A stretch of 64,000 bases of DNA from Epichloe hybrida (taxonomy: Eukaryota > Ascomycota > Sordariomycetes > Hypocreales > Clavicipitaceae). Positions 43,090 through 56,189 of the stretch are shown in pieces. The notes under the pieces were generated by a model that saw nothing but the letters and a program-made list of their open reading frames with translations, was not told the DNA's origin and ran no database searches. The position numbers and the translations under genes are program-made. The stretch covers positions 1 through 64,000 of the forward strand of contig JAFEKR010000070.1 in assembly GCA_019022495.1 (NCBI GenBank), written 5' to 3'. The first letter of the stretch is position 1; each line of letters opens with the position of its first letter.

Positions 43090-43562
43090 TGTCAAGCGGA
43101 AAACAACACCCTAAAAGACACGATGCTAGCCCACAGTCATAGGTAGCGGTAACGTCTGCTTACGTTAGAAGGGTTAATTAACTTAATAGCAGTAATTATA
43201 ATAATGGCTAAATTAGTCTCTATAGATAGAGATAATTTAGATTAAATAGTCTATTAGATTAGAAGTGACTTTTTAGTTAAGTTAGGGAAATAATCTTATT
43301 AATTTATTTTATTAAGGTAAACATAATGGCAGCTATAGTAGTGCTAGGTATTTAAGTTAAAAATCTAAAGTTAAGTATATATAAAGAACCTTAAAAGAAT
43401 CTAGCTATAGGTAATCTCTTTATAGATTAAATAGTCCCTTTACCTAGATAACTAATATTATTATCCCTTATTATATTATTTATCCCTATAATCCCCTATA
43501 TTCCTTATGCTTATTATTACAAATACACGCGTTTATAGGCGCGCATATTATAGTATATAATA
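43090..43562 (-). repeat. gypsy LTR, left copy (3' LTR of the element)
   Basis: It starts TGTCAAGCGGAAAACAACAC and matches the right copy over its whole length, with differences that are nearly all C/T and G/A. Near its inner end it lacks about 9 bases that the right copy keeps (GGGCCCACGG region). Confidence 0.9.
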
Positions 43563-46500
43563 CCTCCCTAACTATTTTCCCTTCCTAGCCCCTAGGAAAG
43601 GGAAAATAATAATAAAAAGAGTAATAACTAAAGTATTCTTAAGCGTAACTAATAGTAAGGTACTATGTTTTAAGAGAAGGTATTATTTAATTTAGTATAT
43701 ATAGGTCTAAAGCTTTTATAAGAAAAATAAAATGATAGTAAAGAAAGAAAAAAAAGAGAAAATAGAAAAGAAACCTCCCTAGCTAAAGACCTAGATTTTT
43801 TATTTCCCTAGAGAGCTTTAGTGTCTTTACTGTTTATAGGTAAGTGGTAAGCAATATTAGTAAGGGAGTGCGTAGTATGAGTTACTTTAAATCTCACTAG
43901 CTTACTCTCTTTCCTTAATTCTTATATTAATTAATTAATCCTATAGTATACCTTTTCTCTTACTAGTAAGCTTTAATAATCTCTAGCTATATTCTATAGG
44001 AAACTAAGCTAGGTAATACTACTAAAGTATATATAAATAATATTAGTAGTAGTGTAACTATTTTCCTTTAAGCTACTTATTTTAACTTAAGAAAAGGAAG
44101 AAAATTAATTATTATAGCTTATCCTATATCTCTAAGGGGGTAGTGTATAGTATTCTCTTTTACTTACTTAACTAGAGTTTTATAGTTATATACCTAGTCC
44201 TCCTTAATAACTCTATAGATTTACTATAACCTTAGCTAATCCTTAATGTTTATCTAGAATAACTTATTAGTTATTACTTACTATTATTAAAGAGTTTAGT
44301 TTATAATACTATATACTTATCCTTACTTACCTTACTAGAGTGCCTTAAGTTTTATAGCTAGAGACTATAGTATCTCTTTATATCTAGTTAAAGATAATAG
44401 TCCTAATAAGGACTCTTATAATACCTAGGAACTTACCCTTTTACTTAATCTTTACTTCTTAGTTTCCTATTAATACTTATTATCTATATCCTATTATATT
44501 TACCTTTTTTATTCTTATAATATCTCTTAGATACTAATATTAAAGACTTTAGGATCCTTAGTAAAGGTGCGTGTAATAGGCTACTAATAATCCTAGATAT
44601 AAAGTTTATTACTTTACGTTATTTTAGTATACTATTTAATTAGTTAGTTCTTATTACTAACTTTATTCTCCTAGGCTATAATTGCTATACTAATAGGTAA
44701 ACCTTTACTAATTATTTAGGTTATAAAATAAGGTAGCTAGCGCTTTATTATATTATATATTAGGTATTAGAGGTTAAAGTCCTTCTAGTAGGATAACTCC
44801 CTAGGTAACTAGTCTCTAACTCCTAATTTGTTTATAGCTATATCTTATAGGACTCTTATAGTTCTTATAAGAGCTCTAGTATAACTATACCTTAGGTCTA
44901 GGATATTATTAGTAATTATCTAGTCTCTTAAATAAAGCTTAAAGCAATAACTAATACTTAAATCCTTACTAAATATATATAACTATTTAAATTTAATATT
45001 ATATTAGTTTAGTGTGTTTTAGTCTTTAGAAAGCAAATTAAGTGCTTAGTGTCTAACTTAGTAATAAATCACTTATAATAAAAACCCTAGATAAGTATAT
45101 TTACACTCCTAGTTCCCTTTCTATTTTATTACTAAAACTATAATTACTTTAAAATTATATAGGTAGTTTAGTAACTATATAATTTACCCCTATCCTATAG
45201 TAAAATTAGTAAACCTTATTACTTACCCTTTCTTTATGCTATTAAAGTAATAAAGCTACCCTTACTTTTAATTAAATAAAAAGCATATCTAGTGGTTTAT
45301 AAAGAATGCAAATCCTATAATAAGGTATTAATAGCTTATATCTAAGTAAAGGTTAATAGAGTTATACTTTAAACTATACTTAATATTAATAGGCTAGTAG
45401 TTAAAATAAAGTCTCTTAGCTTTTAAACTAATTAATTACTATAGAGCATTTAAGTTAAAATCTTCTATTAGCTTAATTACAAATGTTTATAGTAGCATAG
45501 CTACTATTACTTTAAGGCTATGTATAATAATCTTACCTATAGTAATTAGTTTAAACTAGTTAAGCTAGTCTTTACTTAGTGTCTTATAGGCTTTTCTTAG
45601 GAATTTATAGATATCTATTAAATAGTTTTACTAGCTTAACTAATCCTACCCTAGTCTAATTAGCGTTACCTAGTTAAAGTTATTACTATCTTAATAAACC
45701 TTAAACCTAGTTAAGGGTTATAGCTAGCTTTATCTTAGATAAAATAGCAAAGGCTACTAACTATAGAGGTTAACTAGGTTAAGCTCTATAGTGCTTCTCT
45801 CTTTATCTTTAAAGAAAGAACCCTTAGTTTTATAGATTAAAATATAGATATAAAATAGCATAAGATATTTACTATAAGTAAAGTATATAATAGTGCTACT
45901 GTTTATATTAGTGTAAGCGCTTTTATTAACTATATTTTCTTTATAATTAGCTATTTCTTAACTAGATTAAATAGTATAATTATTAATAGTGTGTTTTTAA
46001 AAGGAGAAATAAAGAATAGTAGCTTACTTAGTAAAGCTAGGTTAAAGTAATAAGAGAGAGGAAAAGAGATATAAATAAATAGTAAAAGCTAAGTGCTTTT
46101 AAGGTCTAAGTAGTGTGATAATATAGAGATTAGTAAGATTAAATAGTTCTTATAGTCTTAGCCTTACTCTTATAGTCCTTATTAGCTATATAAATAGTTA
46201 TTAGCGGCTATTTATAAGTGCCCCTTAGAGGTTAGTAGGCTCCTATAATTTATACCTTTATAGTGTTATAAATTAGTTATTAGTAGCTATTACTTACTAG
46301 TTATTACTATCTATTATTTAGGTAGTGTCTTTATAAACCTAATTCTTAGCCCTTTTTTTCTTTTCTCTTTCTCTCTCTTAAACCCTTATTTCTTATAACT
46401 AATTAATTATAGCGAAATCCCTTAATCTAGCTTATTAAAGACTCCCTAATATTACTACTATTATAAGGGTAAGTATTCTAAAGTATAAACTTTTATTAAT

Positions 46501-48229
46501 AAAAACTCTTAATTAGTTTAACTATGCTAAATTTTGCCCTCCTTTTATTAGTAAAGATTATATAGGTTTAGGAGCTATTTAATTCTATAATTAACATTTA
46601 CTAATAGTTATTATTACTATAGTATAAGTTTCTATTTACATTCTAGGTGCATAGTAAGATTAATATTAGCTATAGTAGTATTCTAATATATATAAAGATT
46701 TCTCTTTATACTACTAATAATAATAATAATATCCTTAAGGAAGCTTCTTTTTACCTTATTATAACTATAAGAAAGATAAACCTCTTAAAGGAGTTTATAA
46801 GGAGCTACACTAAGGCTAATATTGCTTTAGCCCTTACTATTAAAAATAGTTATTACTACTAGGTTCTTATTCCTATAAAAGTAGCTTATCCTAATAGGTA
46901 TTTTTTATATGCTTTTTCTTAGCGTCCTAAGCGTTATTAGGCCTTACTAGTGTTTATATATAAAAGATTAAATAGTATCTTCTATTTTAATTATTTAAAC
47001 TTATATATATAGTATATTATATTCTATAATAAATATATATGCTTTCTGTTTTATAGCTATATTTTAATTCCTAGGGTTTGTAAAGGCGCCTATAGTAATT
47101 ATATCTAGAATAAGTCTTATATAATAAGCTATAAGTAGCATTTTACTTCTAGGTATTATCCTTAGTTATTATAAGAAAAGCTCTAGCTTCTTTCTTAGGT
47201 AAGGAATAGTTTATAAAGGTAGTAAGAGCTCTTTTACTTAATTTAAACTCTATTAACTTTAAAAACTCTCCTTACCTAGTAATTAATATGCCTCCCCCTT
47301 TTCTAAATAGCTTATAAATATAAGATAAAGGAAAGAAAATATAGTTAATTATTAGGGAAAAGGGTAGTAAATAAAGGAAAATAAATAATTTAGCTACTAG
47401 GCTATGCCTTAATTACTTAATCTTTAGTATTTAAATTAATATTTATATATTTTAGAAATAAAACTTAGGAAATATAAAGAAAATATTTCTTAATCTATAC
47501 ACTATTAGTTTATAGGAGGGTACTTTATATACTCCTTATGTTATTTATTTATTAGTTAAGGTAACTATACCTTAATCCTATAGTATAGAGTTCTCTAAGG
47601 TAAGAGTTTAACTTCTTTTTCCTTAAGGATTATTACTTCCTAGTTAGATTTTTCTTACTAGCTTATATACTAATTATTAACTATTTAATTAGACATATTA
47701 TACTAAGCTACTAATAGTATAATAGCTAAGACTTCTTTATTATACTTATTAAGGGTTACTTCCTTTATCTAGCTACCTTAGGGAGTATATAGCTATCTAT
47801 TTGCTATAGATATTTACTAGCCTTCTAAGTCTAGGATAAACTTTTTAATATAATCTCCTAAGATTATTTTTAAGAGGTAAATCCTATCTAATGTTTATAG
47901 GTAATAGGCTCTAGAGACTAGCGCGTGTTTGTGAATTCAAAATAGTTTATTTTACCTTATTATAAGTTTCTTTATAGTAAATATATTAATATTCCTTTAG
48001 ATATTATATACTAGGATAAGATCCCCTAGTTTTAATTAATCTTTTCTAAGAGAAGTAGCTTAGTTCTTATTAGTTTAGTTTATAAGGCATTGCCTAAACT
48101 CTAATACTTTTTTCCTTACTTTCTTAATATCCTTAGCTTTCCTTTTAAGCATCTAGACCTATACCTTAAATAAGTCTTATCTAGAAGTAATTACATCCTA
48201 ATTAATTAGTCTCTAGGTTAGGAATTTTA

Positions 48230-48720
48230 CTTCTAGTGGCAAAATTAGCTCCTATTTATAAATTAAATAAAAGGCAGACTTCCTATGTAATTCTTAGATA
48301 GCGGTATAGTCTATAAGGAGGGCTTTATTAAGATACTTTAACTATTACCTATTTAATCCTCCTAGCTTTACTAGAGTAAATATAAGGGACTAATATCTAG
48401 CTTTAATAGGTGAGTTTGCTTTTAGGTTATACCTAGATATCTAAATCCCTATAATGCTAATATTTACTAGTGCTTCTTTAAGGTTTCCTTGTATTTCTAG
48501 GCCTCTATTATAGACTACAAAGCGGAAAAGCCTAAATTTACTAATTAAGGAAGAAAGGAACTTCCTAATTACTAGTATTATTATATTCCTAACTAGCGTA
48601 GCCTCTACCTATCTAGTTAGGTTACACCTAGCTTCTAAGAGATACTTATATCTGTAATTAATTAGAAAATACTAAGTGTTAATATAAATCTTGCTTATTA
48701 GGTTCCCTAGTGTGTCTAGC
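48230..48720 (-). pseudogene. gypsy integrase core, RIP-degraded
   Basis: Minus-strand reading gives, with stops at expected Gln/Trp sites, FRFVVYNRGLEIQGN (the region of the second catalytic Asp; here Asn replaces Asp), then SRYNLKANSPIKA (the PQANG-type region with the catalytic Glu now Lys) and LIDYTAI followed by SAFYLIYK and LILPLEVKF. This matches the C-terminal half of a Ty3/gypsy integrase of the DGGPEN type. Asp-to-Asn and Glu-to-Lys are both G-to-A changes. Confidence 0.8.
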
Positions 48721-48814
48721 ACTAAAAGTTCTTGTAGTTACTAAGGCATGAATTTCTAATATATCTTATAGCACGCTAATATCTCTTAAGCTATATTCTA
48801 GCCACTTTAACTCC

Positions 48815-49631
48815 TATTGAAATGTAGGGAGCTAGTTGCCAGCTAGCAACAGCTGTATAAGTGTAGCTTCTATGGTCGGGGACTAATAGAGCCACTACGT
48901 TGAATATTTAACGTAACGCAACGGAAGGTTTTAGCAGTTATTAACTAATTAAATTCAATCTAGATGACTTTTACGATATCTTATATACTAATAGAATTGA
49001 TTTTAGTGACGTTATATAGGCAATGCGGCTGTTAGATTAAGAGGCCTAGCTATCTAGCTAGATTAAAAAGATCTTCTTCCTCTTATATACTTACTAACTG
49101 TATTAGTAAATCTAGACCACTAAAGAGGTCTTATAGGCTACTTTTTATTTTCTATAAAATTCATTTGTATGTAAAATCCAAAAAATCAACTCACCACTAT
49201 ATAAACTAGCAACCTGTATGCACTAAATTTTAGTCTAAAAAATATTCCTATATAAAATAAAAGCCCTATCTTCTAGCTTTAATTTGCTATATATAAGACT
49301 TTTGTATAACCTCTAGTTAAAGAGAAAATCGCTATTAAAGATAGCTATAGGGTAACTTGCTTACGTTACCCTAGCTTACCTAATTACTAGTGGCGCTGTG
49401 GTTATAGCTACGCTTGTAGCCATAACGTAATTAAATAATTCACAATTAACAATTAATTTAGATTAGTCATTCACACAGTTAGTCGTAGCTGTTAATAGCT
49501 GCGATGTAGCTATTAATAGCTACTTTTGCGACTGTTAACAGCTGCAGTGTAGCTATTAGGCTTGCAATGCAAGCTAGTAATAGAAAGGTTCTTTAACTAG
49601 AAAGGGCTAAAAATAAGACTTATTTTTAACA
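48815..49631 (-). repeat. copia LTR, left copy (3' LTR)
   Basis: It matches the right copy throughout. Its left, outer end keeps more C and G (for example TTGCCAGCTAGCAACAGCTG) than the right copy does at the same place. Confidence 0.93.
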
Positions 49632-49640
49632 CCCCCTTTA
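49632..49640 (-). other. copia polypurine tract
   Basis: Minus strand TAAAGGGGG abuts the 3' LTR start TGTTAAAAAT, the expected primer for plus-strand synthesis. Confidence 0.75.
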
Positions 49641-50749
49641 CAAAAGAATTACATATAAGCTAATTAAAAGCGTACAAAGTAATATAGGGTAAATAAGAAC
49701 TTTTTAGATAAAAATAGATAAAAGGGAAAAACAGGAAATAATAAAAGACCCCCTTTTTGAATTCCTAGCTATTATTAAATATAGCTCCCTTTTTAGCGTT
49801 ATTTTTAGTTCCCTATTAAAGGGATTTAGTTATTAGTTTTTAGTGATTATTAAGCCCTAAGAGCCTAACAAAAGCCTAATAAAGAGGCCTAGATAACAGT
49901 TTTATTAGGCTATCTGCAGGCATTAACTTCATATCTAGATATTCAATCTTAGCTAAACCCTCTAAAACCTATTGCCTAATATAGTTAAACTTTAGTAAGG
50001 TATGCTTTGTATAGCTATGTAAGGCAGGGTTATAGGCAGTGGTTATAGCGCCTTAATTATCGCAATATATCTAGATAGGGGGAGAAATAGGGGTTTTTAG
50101 CTCCTTAAATAAGCCCTAAAGCCACTATAGCTCCTAGAAGGTCTCGTAAATAGCATTAGCTTTAGCTTCTAATGTTAATAAAGCTATTGTACTAGCTTTC
50201 TTTAATTTCTAGCTAATAGGTCTGCTAGCTAGCTTAAATAGATAAGCATAGGTTAATTTAGAGGTCTTTTTATCCCCTATAAAATCACTATCATAATAAC
50301 CTATTAGGCTTTTGCTAGCTATACCTTTAAGGTCTCCCCTATAGATTATAGCAAGGAATTTAGTCCCTAATAAGTACTTAAGCAAGTTTTTAGCTGCTTT
50401 TAGGTGCTCTATATAGGGCCTAGCTAGTGCTATAGATAGCCACTAAAGTGTAAAGGCTATGTCTAGCCTTATAAGTAACATTAGGTATATTATAGTCCCT
50501 ATAATACACTAATAGAGCTTAATTTCGCTAGCTATTAAAAGCTTAGTAGTCTGCGTAGCTAAAACGCCTAGCTAAAGAGGTATACTAATAGGCTTACTAT
50601 CTAGCATATTAAATCAATTTAAAGCCTCTAAGATATACTAAGATTAATGAATTTTCAGGACCCTTTTAGGTCTATCTTATATGATTTAAACCCCTAAGAA
50701 GAATTTAGCTAGCCCTTTATCTTCTATTAGATAGACTTTATAAAGTTTC

Positions 50750-51450
50750 TTTTTAAGTCTTTAGATATAGGGTAAATCCGGTCTAATTAGAAGGCAGTTA
50801 TTTACGTACGTGATAATAAAGGTTTTAGTAGAGGAATTATAGAATATAGCTAGGTTAGAAATTAGAGGGCTAAATCCTAGGGACTTTAGCACTACAATTA
50901 GTGCTTGTTGCCACTCCCTTAAGCTTTGTTTTAAGCCATATAAAGATTTTTATAATAGAATTACTTAATCTTTAGAGGGTTTATAGCTAAAACTTTTAGC
51001 TAATTTAGCTAATTTAGGATTTGCTTCAAGGAATTCAATAAATCCGTCTAGAATAACTATATAAATCTATTATTATAGCTTACTATTAAGAAAAGCTCCT
51101 ATAAAATCGACCTGTTTGATTTCCTAGTTATTCTAAGCCACTAGGGCTAGTAAAATCCTCTAGCTAGGGGGAATGCTTGTGGCTGCAAAGGTCTCTAGAT
51201 AATCTAAGCCTTTGATTTACATAAATCCCTTAGCAATGAGTTAGGCCTTGTATTTTAAAGGATTATTTTCTTTATCCTTTTTAAGCTTATAAATAAGCCT
51301 ATTCTTTAGTACTTTTTAGCCCTTAAGTACTTAGTCTTTCCCTATAAATTTAAAAGTACTAGCCTTTAGAAGCTATTTGTATTCCTTATATATAGCTTCT
51401 ATCTATTTATCCCTTTTAGGGCTAGATATAGCTTGCTTCTAGGTCTTAGG
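50750..51450 (-). pseudogene. copia reverse transcriptase, degraded
   Basis: Minus strand gives RLIYKLKKDKENNPLKYKA, then LIAKGF, IKGLDYLETFAATSIP, the start of copia reverse transcriptase. About 0.45 kb on, FIITYVNNCLL is the YVDD active site with both Asp now Asn (50,798-50,809). A few stops replace Gln and Arg/Trp codons. Confidence 0.8.
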
Positions 51451-53391
51451 TTTAGGGCTATTAGGGTTGTTTTCCTTTAGCTTTTCCTATACCTTAAAGT
51501 AGATTTCTTTTATAAAATCTAGAGAAAAAGGGGAACTAATATTAACATCCATGGGGTTAATATTAGGGTTAAAGTCGGTAATTTTATCAAAATCAAGGTC
51601 CGGAGTCAAAATCTGATTTCCTAGTGAAGTTACGGGCGTGGCCTCCTCTAAGGCCTCTGGAATTGGTTCCTTAGGGGGTTGTACAGGCCCTATAGGGTGT
51701 TTTTCTTAACCTATAGGGGGACCTCCTATGTTATCTATAGGGTAATCCTTTAAACCTTAATTTAGATCTTGATTTTCTAAATCATTTTCCCCCTCTAAAG
51801 GGTTATCCCTTATAGAAAGCCTAGGTAATCCTTTAGAGATAGGACCTATAGGCTTTATAATCTTAATAAAGCTAGTCTTTGTAACTAGCCTTTTAGAGGG
51901 GATGTACACTAGGTAGGTGTTAGAACCTAGTGTAACTAATAACCTTCTAGGGATAGTTCTAGCTGCTAACTTCTAGGCTTTAGGTTATTTTTCTAGGGGG
52001 ATTAGAATCTTATAGTAAGATCCTATGGCTCTAATACTGCTAATATTAGTTATATAGGGCTGATTTAGCTCCCTAGCTAGTAGTTATTTAGGGCTTTTAT
52101 CCTTTGTGGTATTAGTAGTTATATTAACTAGGTTAATAACTATAGGTAATACAAAACACCATAGATATAAGGGTAATTTTGCCCACTAGATAATAGCCCT
52201 TAATTAATCTAGAATAGTACGAATAGAACGCTTTGCTAATCTATTTTGCTTATAGATATAGGGACTAGAAGTTGTAAATTTAATCCCTTTAGAATTTAAC
52301 TAGGTTTAATAACTAGAATTGATTTCTTAGCCCCCATTAAAGTGAAGGTGCCTAGGATATTAACCTAGTTGATTTTTAAGCCCTCTAAAGAAGCCCTTAA
52401 TAGCCCTATAAACAGTTAGGCCTTCCTTATTAGGTAATAAGAACACTCACTTATATCTAGTTTTTTAATTAACTAGAAATAAGCAAATTAACTGTTTATT
52501 GTATAGTATAGGGCTGATTTTTAGCGTATCCCCCTCTATTTAATCTAGAGCTCTAGGGGGGTTAGGGATAGCTAATTTCCTAGGTCTTCTAACTACCTTA
52601 GATTAATCATAAGCTATACATTTAAAGTCTTTATCCTTAATTTTAGAAAAATCAGGGATTCCTTTAGTTATAAGGCTTATTTTCTTTAGCAAAGGAAGCC
52701 CTAGGTGCCCTAATTATACATGCCATAGGCTAGCTAGTTCTAGTAACTTTTGATATTAAAGGTCTTTAGGGCCTGAATTAGGGTCTAGATTTAGGTCTAG
52801 ATTAGGGCCCTCTCTGTTAGTCCCCTGCTAGGCCCCTTAAGAATCACAGGCCTCTTAGGCAGGTATTAAGGACCTTTTTCCTTTACTAAGGCCCTCTAAC
52901 ACCCCTAAATCTATATCTTTAGATTTATAAGGGACCTAACCTAGGGCTATAGGCATTGGAGAAGGGACTAAATCCCCTAAATCATCCCGTATAACTTCTT
53001 TAATATCATCATTATTTTCGTCGATTTCAGCGATTTTGTCCAAATTAGAAGCCTAATCTAGCTTTTTAGAGGGAATTTAAACCTCTATAGGGTAGCTAAT
53101 CGGATAGCTATAACCCCTAAAGCTAGAATAGGTAAAAGGTTAAATATAATGAGATTTTTTACAAGGCCCTTTATATAACGTTAGTGTAAATTGGTTTTTA
53201 ACGTAAAAGAAAAAACCATGTTTTTCTATATCTAAGGCAGCAATATAAGACCTATCTTTAAGATAAAGATGGTTTTTTATAAAGCAACCGCTAGATATAT
53301 AGTGAATAAGGCCACTAACTATATTAACATTAAGCTAAGGAAAATATAGAGTGTCCTTTAGCACTAAGGTCCTATATTTATTAGGTTTCTT

Positions 53392-53742
53392 TTAATATAA
53401 GACCTCAAAAACAGCACTACTATGACTCTTAGGATAAATAGGACTACCACTAGTTATAATAGGGTTGGATTCCCCCTTCTTAAAAGGGGTATAATCCCTA
53501 AAGACTTCCCTAGAATTAACTATATATACGGTTAAACCTATATTATATAATAGGGCCTTTTTTATATCTTTACTGTAATAATTAAAACCATTTAAGGTAT
53601 TAATTTCTTGTTTTTTATTATCCAAATCACTAGAGCTAGAATTAGAGCTACTATCGCTAGAGCTCTTATAACTAGTCTTGTAATTACTAGGTTTCTTATA
53701 TGGATTAAGTGCTCTGTTAGAAAGGTTATAATTTCCTAGCAT
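53392..53742 (-). pseudogene. copia protease region, longest surviving open frame
   Basis: This 116-codon open stretch ends a Ser-rich linker (SSSDSSSNSSSSDLD) and then reads LTVYIVNSREVFRDYTPFKK. The latter corresponds to the protease active-site region (xxxDSGATxHxxN...F) with the catalytic Asp now Asn. It is the best-preserved coding stretch in the AT-rich block. Confidence 0.65.
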
Positions 53743-54625
53743 AAAAGAACCCTTTGTAAGTTCTTTAGTATCCTTTTTATCTAATTTTTAACCCTTTTGC
53801 TTCTTTTTCTTCTTATTAGAATTAGAAAAGCCCTTATTTTCTTTAGAGCTTTCTTTCTTCTTCTTCTAACCTTTAGGGGCCTTCTCTTTATCTTTAGCAC
53901 CCTTTTCTAGGTCTTTAGCCCTATAATTTAGGGCTTTAGCTACCGTAAATGACTTATCCCTCTGTTTAGCTAGAAGGTCTGCTATTAGAAATTTAAGATT
54001 TAGGGCTTCTAGGGGGACCCCTATAGCCCTATTTGTACACATGCTAAATCATTGCCTCTTAGCCCACTAAGGGAAGGTTGATTTTAGGGATTAAAGATAT
54101 TAATTAACCTAATCTATAGGATTAATTAGGACCCCTAAAATCGATAATCTAGCTAGTAGATTATTAAAGACCGCATTAAAGGCTTCTAAAGTCCCCTTAA
54201 ATCTATGAAAATTCAGGTTATAAAATTCAGAATATAGGGACCCCCTTTGGATTTTAACGCTATATGAATATTGCCTAATAAGTAAATTATAGGCTTCTTT
54301 AGGTAATTTTTGCTAAGTTATAGCGGCTTAGGGGCCTTCCGTATAACTATCCCTTAGTAACATAAGGATAATAGCTTAGTTAGCGTCCCCTAGCACCCTA
54401 GAAATATCTGGATTATCTAGAAAATTAGGCATGCCTAAAGCTCTAAATTAGATAGCTAAGGCTTGTTTCCATTAATCAAAATTTTCAGCTCCTTTAAGCT
54501 TAGCAGTCTTAGGGAAGCTATAAACCCTCTTATTAAATTCCTTAATAATTAAATTATTAAAGGCAGCTTATACAGAGCTAGATTCAGGTGCCTTATCTTA
54601 AATAGGCTACTAAATTTGCTGCTAA

Positions 54626-55981
54626 CAGAGCTTTGTACTACACTACACTACATACTACACTACAAGGAGATTTTTCTACTACATGTAGTATTTGTAGTAT
54701 TTTGTAGTATTTGTAGTATTTTGTTATATTTAGTAATATAATAGCTTATAATAGCTTATAATAGCTTATAAATTTATTAGCTATTAGTATTAATAAGTAT
54801 TTCCTTTAAGTAAAAATCATATATATAAGTAAAAAAGCTATAAAGAAGTAAGTTATAGCTATAATAACTTACTTATAAACTCACTTCTATAAAAATCCCT
54901 CTCTTTTAAGTAAAAATTATATATTTAAGTAAGAAAGCTATAAAGAAGTTACTTATAGTTATAAAGACCTATTTATAGACTTACTTTTATAAAAATTCCT
55001 TTGTTTAAGTAAAAATCATATATTTAAGTAAGAAAGCTATAAAGAAGTTACCTATAGGTATAAGGACCCACTTTTAGACCCACTTTTATATAAATTTCTC
55101 CTTTAAAGTAAAAATCATGTATTTAAGTAAGAAAGCTATAAAGAAGTTACCTATAGTTATAAGGACCTACTTTTAGACTCACTTTTAGACCTGTTTTTTA
55201 AAAAAAACTATATTACTAAGTAAGAAAACTAAAGATAATCTATATTATTTAACTTACTTTTAAAGCTTATTTTTAAATAACTTTAATACTAAGGAAAATT
55301 CATTATATATATTTATTAAATCTATAATTAAATAGTTAAGTTCTTTTTAAGTAACTTTACTTAGTACTTTTACTATTTCTTTTACTAAAAAAACCCTTAA
55401 AGTTAATATAATTATTTATAACTCTAATAAAATAGCTATATTACTAGAAACTTCTTTATTAGTTTAATTTTATTATTCTCTTATTAATAAGATAGTTATA
55501 TATATATATATATAATATTATTAGAGTTTTAGTCTTATTTATATATAATAAAAAATAATTTCTTTAGGGTAATTCCTATATTTTAAGCAAAAAAAGCATA
55601 CTAAAATAAATAGTAAATCTAAAGAAAAAGATATTAAGATAAAGTAACCTCTATAATTAAGGGAAGAAAATAGGTTATAATTATAAACTAAAATATACCT
55701 TATTTAGCTTCTATATACCTATAATTAGCTTAATAATCTAAATAATCTTAAACTTTAAGAATTTATAACTAAATAACTAAATTATAATAAAAAAAACAGC
55801 TAATATTAACTTAATTAAGAAAAATCTAAGGAATATTATAAAACTATATATCACCCCACTTTTTTTTCTACTAATACTACATTTATAGTATTTGTAGTGT
55901 AGTGTAGTATTTACTACACTACACTACATACTACAACGAAAGCCAAAATACTACATTTACTACACTACATGCAAAGCTCTG
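54626..55981. mobile_element. non-autonomous hAT-like DNA element nested in copia gag
   Basis: The 1,356-bp insert has terminal inverted repeats CAGAGCTTTG at both ends and an 8-bp direct target duplication GCTGCTAA (54,618-54,625 and 55,982-55,989). An 8-bp duplication and CAG-starting ends are hallmarks of hAT transposons. Many copies of TAGTA/TGTAGTA and ACTACA lie just inside both ends, like transposase-binding sites. No transposase reading frame is seen, so it is non-autonomous or decayed. Confidence 0.82.
54805..55200. repeat. four tandem copies of a 99-100 bp repeat inside the hAT-like element
   Basis: The phrase AAGTAAAAATCAT (with C/T variants) recurs at about 54,811, 54,911, 55,010 and 55,109. 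Each is followed by AAGTAAGAAAGCTATAAAGAA (or close) and ACTTTTA..., so the unit is 99-100 bases long. Confidence 0.85.
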
Positions 55982-56189
55982 GCTGCTAACTAGCAGGCTT
56001 AGTAGCTTCCACACCCTCTATAGATCTATTATTAATAGCTAAGGTTAAGGACTCTAGCTTCTATATTACTAGATTAATAGCATTTTGTTGTCTAATAACC
56101 TGCTCTTTTAGCTAGTTATTTAGAACCTCTTACGCACTAAGATCAGGGACTAGAGGTCCCTAACCTTGTTAATTCGTATCTATCTTCTA

